A stretch of DNA of 64,000 nt from Arthrobacter sp. NicSoilC5 (GTDB lineage: Bacteria > Actinomycetota > Actinomycetes > Actinomycetales > Micrococcaceae): positions 3,348,001 through 3,412,000 of the forward strand of contig NZ_AP024660.1 of the NCBI RefSeq assembly GCF_019977395.1, read 5' to 3'. The position numbers were made by a program, and so were the translations under genes. Below are positions 31,263 through 38,558 of the stretch, in pieces. Positions within the stretch are counted from its first letter, which is position 1. Each line of letters starts with the position of its first letter. Below the pieces are notes generated by a model, which did no database searches, was not told where the DNA came from, and saw only the letters and a list, made by a program, of their open reading frames with translations.

Positions 31263-32663
31263 ATGCAAAAGCCCCGCTCGGCCGCGATCTACGCCCGCAT
31301 CTCCTCAGACCAGACGGGGGAGGCCCTGGGCGTGACACGCCAGCTGGAGGACTGCCGGAAACTCGCCGCCGATCATGGCTGGACCGTGGGTGAGGAGTAC
31401 GTGGACAACGACATCAGCGCCTTCAAAGGAAAGCCGCGGCCGCAGTACCAGCGGATGCTCGATGATCTTGCCGGAGGCTACCGTGACGCCGTAATCGTCT
31501 ACAACATGGACCGGTTGACCCGGCAGCCGATGGAGCTGGAACAGTTCACCAAGCTGTGTGAACTGGCTGGGGTGACACAGGTCAAATCCGTGACAGCGGA
31601 CATCGATCTTGGCAATGATGACGGCCTGTTCATGGCCCGCATCCTGGCAGCGATTGCCTCCAAAGAATCCGGCCGGAAGTCCCAGCGCCTCCAGCGCAAG
31701 GCGCGTCAAACCGCAGAACAAGGACTACCGAACGGCGGACACCACCGCCCCTTCGGATATGAGCAGGACCGCATGATGGTCAACGAGGCCGAGGCGGAAA
31801 TTCTTCGGCAGGCCGTGGCCCGGTTCCTCGCCGGGGAATCATCACGTTCCATCTGTGTGTGGCTGAACGAGGAAGGCGTACAGACCACTGCTGGTGGTCA
31901 GTGGCAGACGATGACGCTGAACGCGATACTCAAATCCGGGCGAATCGCAGGACTGCGGGAACACAAGGGAATCGTCGTTGCGGACGCCCAGTGGCCCGCT
32001 ATCATCACACGTGAACAGCGACAGCAGATTCTTGGCCATTTCGAAACCAAGAGGCGCACGAACGCCCGCGCCCCGCGCCGCTACGTCCTCTCCGGGCTCC
32101 TTCGCTGCGGCAAATGCGGAAACAAACTATTCTCCGCCATTCGCGTCGACACCCGCCGCTACGTCTGCCTGTCTGGGCCCGACCACGGCGGTTGCGGTGG
32201 CATCGCGATCGTCGCCGCCCCACTGGAAGAGTTTCTTGCCGCAGGCGTTCTTATGCGCCTGGACACCATCGAGTTGTCCGAAACGCTGAAAGGCCGCCGC
32301 GCAGCCGACGACCGACAAAGCACCTTGCTTGAGTCGCTGGAAGATGACCGGAACCAGATGAAGGAGCTTTCTGAACTATGGGCAGCGAAAGACATCTCGA
32401 GCGCGGAGTGGAAGGCCGCCCGCGGTCCCATCGAAGCCAGAATCAAAGCCACCGAACGGCAGCTGGTGCAGGCATCCAACTCAACAGCACTTGATGGCCT
32501 GATCGGCACCGGCAGCCAGCTGAAGGAACAGTGGGAAACGCTGAACCTTGACCGGCAGGCCGCGATCATCAAGGCCGTTTTGGACTATGCGACCATCCTG
32601 CCCGGAACACCTGGGGCACGGTCACTGGACCCGGCCCGGATTCAGCCCGTGTGGCAGCTATGA
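31263..32663 (+). CDS. Large serine recombinase (integrase)
   Basis: 466 residues. The N-terminal resolvase domain starts with AAIYARISSDQTGEALG; the nucleophile should be S14 in YARIS. IVYNMDRLTRQP supplies the conserved Arg residues. A recombinase domain follows (about 165-260; HHRPFGYE, FLAGESSRSICVWLNEEGV), then a zinc ribbon with LRCGKCGNKL...RRYVCLSG..GGCGG (about 280-310) and a C-terminal coiled-coil stretch (about 345-440). This is the complete domain order of phage/ICE large serine integrases, though at 466 residues it is near the short end. The start is 26 bases inside the left attachment core, as expected for an integrase. The upstream ribosome site is weak. Confidence 0.92.
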   Translation: MQKPRSAAIYARISSDQTGEALGVTRQLEDCRKLAADHGWTVGEEYVDNDISAFKGKPRPQYQRMLDDLAGGYRDAVIVYNMDRLTRQPMELEQFTKLCELAGVTQVKSVTADIDLGNDDGLFMARILAAIASKESGRKSQRLQRKARQTAEQGLPNGGHHRPFGYEQDRMMVNEAEAEILRQAVARFLAGESSRSICVWLNEEGVQTTAGGQWQTMTLNAILKSGRIAGLREHKGIVVADAQWPAIITREQRQQILGHFETKRRTNARAPRRYVLSGLLRCGKCGNKLFSAIRVDTRRYVCLSGPDHGGCGGIAIVAAPLEEFLAAGVLMRLDTIELSETLKGRRAADDRQSTLLESLEDDRNQMKELSELWAAKDISSAEWKAARGPIEARIKATERQLVQASNSTALDGLIGTGSQLKEQWETLNLDRQAAIIKAVLDYATILPGTPGARSLDPARIQPVWQL

Positions 32664-32828
32664 CGCCGCGGCGGTACTCCGGCCGCTGCCGCGTCCGTCC
32701 GTTCCCTGCGCGGCACCCATAAGCACGCCAACCCGGGCAAGAACACCGGGATCAGTCACGCGAACCGGAACACCCTGGGCAGCGCACGTGGCCTCCACCC
32801 ACTCAGCCAGCACCCGCTGATCGACCAT
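32658..32828 (-). CDS. Small protein coupled to Rep
   Basis: 56 residues (MVDQRVLAEWVEATCAAQGVP...). The ATG overlaps the Rep stop codon by one base (TGATG), indicating translational coupling, and the gene's end overlaps the integrase stop by six bases on the opposite strand. It is Val/Ala-rich and probably one or two helices. Its size and location beside Rep and integrase suggest an accessory role such as an excisionase or copy-control factor, but there is no motif to prove it. Confidence 0.6.
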   Translation of the reverse strand: MVDQRVLAEWVEATCAAQGVPVRVTDPGVLARVGVLMGAAQGTDGRGSGRSTAAAS

Positions 32829-33604
32829 CACGCACCCCACTGCGCCCAGATAGCAGGGGCACCTGCCCAGTCCTCAACGGAAGCCGAAGACCACTGCGTG
32901 ACAGGTGGGCCGTTCAGGTAATCGGAAGCCTGGGCGAGAACGTCACCGGGGGAGTCGCCGCTGAGAGCAAGTCTGACCGGTTGGAAGCCCTGCGCCACGT
33001 CGTAACGGTGCAGCCCGAATACCCGCGACTCTGGATCAGTGAACGTCTTGGTCACGTACTTGGACAGATATCCGGCTGCCTTGCGGGCCTCGGACAAAGC
33101 CCCGGAGCCGACCGGCAAGTCACCCAGCAGCTTGATATGGACGTGCCCGCGGCCCCACACTTCTCTGATCAGGCGCTGCCGGATGTATTGGCCGACGGCG
33201 AAGTGGGCATGTAGGCCGTGATCTGTCTTGTGCCACTCCGGAACCCAGGCGTATGGCAGTGGAGAGCCACCAAGTCCTGACCGGAGGTCCCGGAAAAATG
33301 CGCCAAGATGGGAGCGCAGTTCCTGCGGATCATGGCAGGGCTTTGCGTATGTGAGGGTGCCGAGACGGTTGAGCCGGTTTGCTGCACAGTAGCGGCGAAG
33401 TTTCGACCGTGCCCGCTTCCCGGCCTCCGCAGCCGCACGCTCTGGATCGGCAGCAGAGCCTTTTGCCACGAACGCGCGGTTTGGTTTGTACGACGACCGG
33501 AACCCACCGCCGCCCTCGCCGGCATCCGGAAACAGCGAGAAGAACCAGCCGGCATCGGCGGCGATGAGCCGGCCAAGAGAAGTGCTGACAGGTGACGTAG
33601 ACAT
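32828..33604 (-). CDS. HUH-type replication initiator/nickase (Rep)
   Basis: 258 residues from the ATG at 33604. The frame stays open upstream to 33727, but that part does not resemble the family. Central residues 129-134 read HGLHAH, giving the His-hydrophobic-His metal site of rolling-circle initiators. Further on, GYLSKYVTK (about residues 178-186) offers Tyr179 and Tyr183 as nucleophile candidates, with the neighbouring Lys expected in motif 3. An N-terminal YCAANRLNRLGTLTYA segment gives motif 1. Such proteins nick an origin hairpin and start rolling-circle replication. Its pairing with a serine integrase on so small an element is notable. Confidence 0.8.
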   Translation of the reverse strand: MSTSPVSTSLGRLIAADAGWFFSLFPDAGEGGGGFRSSYKPNRAFVAKGSAADPERAAAEAGKRARSKLRRYCAANRLNRLGTLTYAKPCHDPQELRSHLGAFFRDLRSGLGGSPLPYAWVPEWHKTDHGLHAHFAVGQYIRQRLIREVWGRGHVHIKLLGDLPVGSGALSEARKAAGYLSKYVTKTFTDPESRVFGLHRYDVAQGFQPVRLALSGDSPGDVLAQASDYLNGPPVTQWSSASVEDWAGAPAIWAQWGA

Positions 33605-34051
33605 AGGACCCCAAGAGAACGAAACCGACAAGGAATCGCCAAGGTCCACTGAGAAAAGAAAACAGAAGTTGATTTTCGACAGGGGCCTCAGCATCCGGTC
33701 TCGCTCCGGCGGGCCCAACTCTGTCATTTAACCGTGAGCATTCCGTATGGACGCGGGCCTACCACGCTGCTCAGCCCCTCAGGAAGGCCACCTGCTAAGA
33801 ATCCATACCGGCCCTGAGTTGGTCCTGCCGGGTACTGCAATGCGCCCATCTTGCCACACGAATTACACGGCTGTCACTACCTGCCGCGGGACCGTTCGTC
33901 CTCGGACGCTGAGCGTCCTCCGGGCGCTGCGTCCCTTGCCATCTGTCCCTGTGGTTTGGGTTCTCGGTCTGCTGGGACACTTCCGAGTTATGTTGCTATT
34001 TCAAGTAAAGGCGGTTGTGCCGCCTGCGGCGTCACAACCGCTTCGAGGCAG
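33605..34051. other. Element noncoding region with hairpins, candidate replication origin
   Basis: 447 bases without a convincing gene, upstream of Rep and downstream of the HEPN-like gene. It holds GGACGC-TGA-GCGTCC at 33903-33917 and a longer hairpin with GCGGTTGTG at 34011-34019 pairing with CACAACCGC at 34033-34041 around a GC-rich loop. The latter could also be the terminator of the HEPN-like gene. A Rep nick site would be expected in a region like this, but no conserved nick motif was recognised. Confidence 0.45.
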
Positions 34052-34906
34052 TTACGGCGTCTTCGCGTTCGCCACTTGAATGTCACGGATCATTCGGTTA
34101 GTCACGTCAAGGCTGAGTGACAAAAGATCCTGCGCTTCGTCGAGGTCGTACACTTTGTCGGGATGCTGAGTCGGATTGCGATAATTACGGCGGATGCTAT
34201 CAAGTGCATCCAAGAGGCCCGCCGGAACCTTTTTCTCTTTGAGGTGGGTCACCATCGGGCCCCACATAAGCGGCTGCTTGATTCGATTCCGCCGTACCTT
34301 GCAGCAGTAGTAATGCCGGAGTACCGCTTCGGTTCCACGCATAAGATGGAACGCTGCAGATGTCGGTAGTTCGTATGCGATGCACCGTCCGGCCTCGCGC
34401 ATATCTACCTGGGCGATTTCCGGGAGCTCAGCAAAGACTCCCGACGCCATCAAAGTAGAAAACTCGTCGGTGAGCTTCTGGATCGTATAACGCTTATCTG
34501 ACGCGGCATAGTTAATCTTCCCGGATGCCTCGGCCAGAAGGGCCTCGCGAAGAATCTCAGCTCGCCTCCACAGTTTTTCCGTTTCTTCCTGCGTCAGTGC
34601 ACGTGGGCTTGTTGCCGTGGCTCCAGAAATGGATTTGTCTCCGTCTTCCATCTTTAGGAGGTCTAACTCTGCCGGCTTGGCAGGGTCCACTCCAGCTTCC
34701 CTTTCCCAAGCCTTGATCATCTCGAGTAGGGGGTGGAGCAATCTGTGCGTGACATGGAATTCGTACCGCTGCAGAAGCAGGTCGAGCTGCTGGATATTTT
34801 CCGCAACGGCACCTTCGGAAAATATCAGCGACCCGGAATTCGCGTCCATGAGATACCGAACAGCGGTACCGATGTATATATATCCGGCCGTAGACCTTTT
34901 TTCCAT
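34052..34906 (-). CDS. HEPN-like cargo protein of the element
   Basis: 284 residues, mostly helical, no membrane segment. The C-terminal 100 residues look like a HEPN fold: a helix with HLMRGTEAVLRHYY (about 187-200), then LDSIRRNYRNPTQHPDKVYDLDEAQDLLSL, which contains R243-N-P-T-Q-H248, an R-x4-H motif typical of HEPN RNases. The N-terminal half has no domain I recognise. It is the only gene on the element not devoted to mobility or replication, and the codon use is A/T-richer than its neighbours. A defence or toxin function is an attractive inference. No antitoxin or nucleotidyltransferase partner is adjacent. Confidence 0.6.
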   Translation of the reverse strand: MEKRSTAGYIYIGTAVRYLMDANSGSLIFSEGAVAENIQQLDLLLQRYEFHVTHRLLHPLLEMIKAWEREAGVDPAKPAELDLLKMEDGDKSISGATATSPRALTQEETEKLWRRAEILREALLAEASGKINYAASDKRYTIQKLTDEFSTLMASGVFAELPEIAQVDMREAGRCIAYELPTSAAFHLMRGTEAVLRHYYCCKVRRNRIKQPLMWGPMVTHLKEKKVPAGLLDALDSIRRNYRNPTQHPDKVYDLDEAQDLLSLSLDVTNRMIRDIQVANAKTP

Positions 34907-34975
34907 GCTTCTTTTCGCTTTCCCCTTGATCCCCGGCTAGCCTACAGCCCGAGAAGAGGACGTATTAACAATTAG

Positions 34976-34982
34976 CGCCGTT
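34976..34982. repeat. Right attachment core (CGCCGTT)
   Basis: Second copy of the 7-bp core, at the junction between element and the 5' part of the HNH gene. On the minus strand it forms codons AAC GGC of the HNH gene. Confidence 0.82.
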
Positions 34983-36479
34983 GTTGGTGGTGGTGGGCCC
35001 GCCGTGGGACCAGTAGGTGATGTGGTGGGCTTCGCACCAGGGTGCGGGGGGTGGTGCAGTTGGGGAAGGCGCAGCCTTGGTCGCGGGTGGTGAGGGCGGT
35101 GCGTTGGGCGGGGGTGAAGAGGCGGGTTTTGCGGCCGAGGTCGAGGATTTCGCCGGTGGTGCCCAGGAGGGCGGGGATGATGTCGGCGTCGCAGGCGACT
35201 TTGCGGAGCGTGGCGGCGGGGACGGGTCCGGTGAAGGCGAAGGTCCCCGTACCTGTCACTGTTTCTGCGCTGTGGTCTTTGCTTGTGGGTGTGGCGGGGT
35301 TGGGGGGAAGAGGTCTTGGTAGTTGATAGTGGCGATGATGTGGGGTCGGTTGCCGCCGGTTGTGGGCAGGGTGTTGGTGGTGAGGGCTGTTTTTGCGGCG
35401 GTAATGAGGCCGTCGAGTTGTTTCTGGGCGCGGGTGCGCCGGTCCAGGTCAATCCCGCCGGGTTGGCATGCTGCTGCCTTGTCCCCGGCGGTGCGGGGGT
35501 TGGTGGCGGTGTTCATGACGGTGAGGAGGTGTTCGTATTGGTCGGTGGTGGCGAAAATCTCGAGGTGGTGGAGGCCGTGGCGGGGCTTGCGGATGAAGGC
35601 GCCCTGGGTGTGGCGGAGGGCTTCTTCGGTGGGTTCGCTCCCGTCGGCGTCGATGGTGTCGGTCCAGCGTTGGGCGACGCGGGTCAGGAAGTCAGGGTCG
35701 GTGGTGGTGGCGGCTGTGGTGAGGTGGTGTTCGATCGTGTCCAGGGTCTCGGCGGTGGTGTGGTGCTGGAGCCGGTCCAGGGTTGCCGTGATGAGGGTGG
35801 CGGCGTGCGAGGACACGGCAGGTCCGTACCCGGCCGGGGACGTGATCCCGGTCTCCGTGGCCCCTGTGGTGGTGGGGGTGATTGCGGCGGCGAGGTGGGG
35901 CCGGGCTGGTGGGAGTGGTTCGCCGGTGAGGCTGGTGGCCGGGAGGACCTGGTGGGCGAGGGTGAGGCGGCGGCGGGCTTCGCGGATGGGGATCCGCAAG
36001 CGCAGGCGGAGGAACTCCGCAGTGTTCCGGCACCCGTCATCGGCCGGTGACACCACCGGGCGGCCAGGACCGGCGGGCGGATTGGGCCAGGTCGCGTCGG
36101 TCTCAACCACGGCGGCGGACCGGGCGGCACGGGTCGTGGCTGCGGCGTCGGTGATGGCCTGGGCGCGGGTCCGGTCCACCGCCCCGGCGCCCAGGAGCTG
36201 CAGGTACTCCACGCTCCGGGCGAGGTCCTCGGCGCGGGCGGCGAACTCGGCGGCCTCGAGATAAGAGGCAGACGCCAGAACATCCGGGGCGGCCACGGCA
36301 ACGGCCGCGATCCGGACCGCCAACCCAGCCAGGAGGTCCTGGTGGCCAGGACCTGTGGCCCGGTGCTGTGAAGCCTCCCCTGGGACCGCATGAAGGTGGG
36401 CCGGGCGCGGCAGCCAGCTGCCGGCGTCGTACGCTTTCCGGCCGTACGCCGCACCAAGATGCTCCCCAATGGCCTCCAT
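34976..36479 (-). pseudogene. DUF222/HNH endonuclease gene, 5' part, frameshifted and interrupted
   Basis: The probable start is the ATG at 36479. The N-terminal DUF222-type domain reads well (AGAVDRTRAQAITDAAATTRAARS, then RLRLRIPIREARRRLTLAHQVLP). The frame then breaks twice: a G6 run (plus strand) at 35302-35307 and another at 35046-35051. The middle segment (TGTGTFAFTGPVPAATLRKVACDADIIPALLG, LFTPAQRTALTTRDQGCAFPNCTTP) is in a different frame. After the second run the original frame returns (PWCEAHHITYWSHGGPTTTNNG) and continues across the element into 31064-31237. The family is multicopy in Arthrobacter-type genomes. Homopolymer sequencing error could explain the shifts, but the insertion alone breaks the gene. 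Confidence 0.85.
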
Positions 36480-36572
36480 AACCACACTCTGCCAGCCACC
36501 ACTGACAACGAAGAGACCCAAAGACCCCTATGTGGAAAACGCGCGAACCGTAGTGGATCCACCCTTAAACAC

Positions 36573-36612
36573 TGCCGGCCGCCGCGTCCCCCAAGGATCG
36601 CGACGGCCGGCA
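36573..36612. terminator. Hairpin between YtxH-like gene and HNH gene
   Basis: TGCCGGCCG (36573-36581) pairs exactly with CGGCCGGCA (36604-36612). The region lies downstream of the YtxH-like gene (minus strand) and upstream of the HNH pseudogene, so it may end the YtxH transcript. A T-rich tail is not clear. Confidence 0.45.
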
Positions 36613-36696
36613 AGGCGATTCACTTGTAGCACAACGGCTGGTCATTCCCATGTCATGCGGCGGGACCCGCGTCATGAATGACCGGTGAAGAGTCAA

Positions 36697-37119
36697 CTAG
36701 GACTTCGTGCCGTTCCCATCGGAGGTACCAAGGTTGGTGGTCTCCGGGTGGGTGCTGTGGGCTGGGATGTGGTCCCCGCCCAGGGCGCCGGCGTCGCCGG
36801 TCCCGGAAGTGCCGGTCGAAGTACCAGGGGCAGCAGTAGAGGGTCCTGAGGCCTGGCCGCCACCGGATGCGCCGTCACGGTGCATCGCAGAGCCAATCAC
36901 AGTGCCTGCCCTGCGTGCGGCTTCCCCAAGCTGGTCTGCCACTTCAGGCGCCTTTTCCTTGATGGTTTCCGTCGCCACGGACACTTTGTCCTGCACCGGC
37001 TTGCTGTCCCAGATGCCGGCCGCGCGGGCCTTCAGCTTGTCGTAAGCAGCGCGGCCTGACCGCGAACCGAGGACGTATCCCACGGCAACGCCTACACCCA
37101 AAAGAAGCTTGTTTTTCAC
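36697..37119 (-). CDS. YtxH-like membrane-anchored protein
   Basis: 140 residues. The N-terminus MKNKLLLGVGVAVGYVLGSRSGRAAYDKLK is a single hydrophobic anchor with the G-Y-x-L-G-S-R-S-G-R motif found in YtxH-like small proteins of Actinobacteria. An amphipathic helix follows (KPVQDKVSVATETIKEKAPEVADQLGEAARRAG). The last 60 residues are low-complexity Gly/Ser/Thr. The fold resembles stress-response envelope-associated proteins. It lies next to another stress-type membrane protein (GlsB/YeaQ). No enzymatic function is expected. Confidence 0.8.
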   Translation of the reverse strand: MKNKLLLGVGVAVGYVLGSRSGRAAYDKLKARAAGIWDSKPVQDKVSVATETIKEKAPEVADQLGEAARRAGTVIGSAMHRDGASGGGQASGPSTAAPGTSTGTSGTGDAGALGGDHIPAHSTHPETTNLGTSDGNGTKS

Positions 37120-37192
37120 GATGATCTCCTGCTCTGCGAGAAGGTTGTCAGTCCCGGCCGGGGCAGCGGGCGCCGGTTGCCGGGGAAAATGA

Positions 37193-37227
37193 AAGCCGGC
37201 CCGGGGATGATGTCCCCAGGCCGGCTT
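37193..37227. terminator. Hairpin terminator of GlsB/YeaQ-like gene
   Basis: AAGCCGGCC (37193-37201) with GGCCGGCTT (37219-37227) and inner CGGGGA/TCCCC pairing. It lies just past the 3' end of the minus-strand GlsB/YeaQ-like gene. Confidence 0.7.
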
Positions 37228-37245
37228 CCTGGCTTGCCCGTGCAG

Positions 37246-37512
37246 TTATCCGCGGGCGCTGCGCTTGGTGACCATGCCGTAAATGGCAAGGACGATCAGC
37301 GAGCCGACGATCGCCAGCAGCCACGTCTGGATCGAGAAGAACTCCTGCAGTCCACTGCCGAAGATCATCCCGCCCAGCCAGCCACCGAGCAATGCGCCAA
37401 CGACGCCCAGGATCAGAGTGATGACCCAGCCGCCACCCTGCCTGCCCGGGAGGATCGCCTTAGCGATCGCACCAGCAATAAGTCCGAGAATCAGAAATGC
37501 AATAAATCCCAT
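37246..37512 (-). CDS. GlsB/YeaQ/YmgE family stress membrane protein
   Basis: 88 residues from the ATG at 37512, with GGAAGAGAG upstream; the frame extends to 37578 but the longer N-terminus is not family-like. Three hydrophobic segments carry the family pattern GLIAGAIAKAILPGRQGGGWVITLILGVVGALLGGWLGG. The family is a transglycosylase-associated or general stress membrane protein group. Exact role unknown. Confidence 0.88.
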   Translation of the reverse strand: MGFIAFLILGLIAGAIAKAILPGRQGGGWVITLILGVVGALLGGWLGGMIFGSGLQEFFSIQTWLLAIVGSLIVLAIYGMVTKRSARG

Positions 37513-37644
37513 TTGAAGCTCTCTTCCTAAGTAAAGGAGGCCTCCAGGTTCCGGAGGCACTTCATCCTTCTGGCTCAATAGTAATCATGCTTACTATCTT
37601 TTTGCCAACCCCGTTTTTGGAAAAAAGTGCAGTTCAGGCTGGTT

Positions 37645-38478
37645 TCAGTGTCCCGTTTGGTCCGAGTCGTTGCCCGCTCCGGGACCCTCGTCAAGGATGG
37701 ACAATTCCGCTAGATCCTGCGGATCCAGGGCGAAATCGAACACGTCCAGGTTCTCTGCCATCCGCTCCGGCGAAGCGGTCTTCGGAATCGTTACCAATCC
37801 GTTTTGTATGTGCCACCGAAGGACGAGTTGGCCAGGGGTTTTCCCATGCTTTTCCGCCAGTTGGGAAAGGATGGGAGCCCCCAACAAACCCGCCCCCGAG
37901 CCGCCCAACGGACTATAAGACTCAGTAATAATGCCATGCCGTCTATGGAATTCCCGCTCGGCGGACCGCGTGATGGCCGGACTGAGCTGGATTTGGTTTA
38001 CCGCAGGCACCACGTCAGTCTCCGCCATCAGCCGCTCGAGGTGCGCCGGCTTGAAATTGGACACTCCGATGGACCGGACTTTTCCCTCGGCCTGCAGCCG
38101 TTCAAAGGTCTGCCAGGTGGAGATGTACTGATCCCTGCCGGGCAGAGGCCAGTGGATCAGCAGCAGGTCCACGTAATCCAGCCCAAGACGCGCCAGCGAC
38201 CCCTCCAGGCCTGCTACGGCGCGGTCGTGGCCTTGGAATTCCCCGTCCAGCTTGGTGGTGATAAAGAGCTCGCTGCGGTCCACGCCGCTGGCCCTGATGC
38301 CGTTGCCCACACCGCGTTCGTTGCCGTACTTCACGGCGGTGTCGATATGCCGGTACCCGGCTTCCACGGCCTGTGCGACGGCGGCGGCCGCTTGTTCGTC
38401 GTCCAGGGGCCAGGTGCCAAGCCCCAGCTGCGGAATCCTGTTGCCGTCATTGAGGTCGATGAGCGGTGCAAGTGTCAT
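37645..38478 (-). CDS. Aldo/keto reductase (2,5-diketo-gluconate reductase type)
   Basis: 277 residues, the usual length. It has the AKR signature: GNRIPQLGLGTWPLDDEQ, then YRHIDTAVKYGNERGVGNGI with catalytic Asp and Tyr, FITTKLDG with Lys, DLLLIHWPLPG with His, IGVSNFKPAHLERLM and the NADPH-binding IPKTASPERMAENLDVF. AKR5-like members reduce keto-gluconate or other aldehydes and ketones. Transcribed alone between the GlsB-like gene and the acyl-CoA ligase operon. Substrate undetermined. Confidence 0.9.
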   Translation of the reverse strand: MTLAPLIDLNDGNRIPQLGLGTWPLDDEQAAAAVAQAVEAGYRHIDTAVKYGNERGVGNGIRASGVDRSELFITTKLDGEFQGHDRAVAGLEGSLARLGLDYVDLLLIHWPLPGRDQYISTWQTFERLQAEGKVRSIGVSNFKPAHLERLMAETDVVPAVNQIQLSPAITRSAEREFHRRHGIITESYSPLGGSGAGLLGAPILSQLAEKHGKTPGQLVLRWHIQNGLVTIPKTASPERMAENLDVFDFALDPQDLAELSILDEGPGAGNDSDQTGH

Positions 38479-38558
38479 GCGATCAGTCTGCCCCCTCCTG
38501 GCCGTCCCGGCTCCCGGTGCCCGCGATTCGGGACGGCCCGGAGGATACTGCCGGCGGC

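Larger units (their letters stand above)
31238..34982. mobile_element. 3.7-kb integrative element (serine integrase, HUH Rep, HEPN-like cargo)
   Basis: The element disrupts a DUF222/HNH gene. Its left edge has the integrase gene reading inwards; the remaining three genes are on the minus strand. The boundaries come from the restored host reading frame: joining the flanks at the CGCCGTT core gives GPTTTNNG-VLLCSHHHH without a gap. The A/T-richer DNA of the right third is unlike the flanking chromosome. An integrase plus a rolling-circle-type Rep suggests an integrative element with its own replication or transfer step. No relaxase, T4SS, capsid or FtsK gene is present, so it would depend on a helper or on passive transfer (inference). 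Confidence 0.87.

Noticed and set aside
33747..34079. Plus-strand frame of 110 codons in the element's noncoding region
   Set aside because: It crosses the hairpin arms, lacks a ribosome site, and has no recognisable domain. The region is better read as noncoding.
31231..34982. Interpretation of the element as a prophage remnant or transposon
   Set aside because: No capsid, terminase, transposase or terminal inverted repeats were seen. The integrase plus restored coding junction fits an integrative element better.
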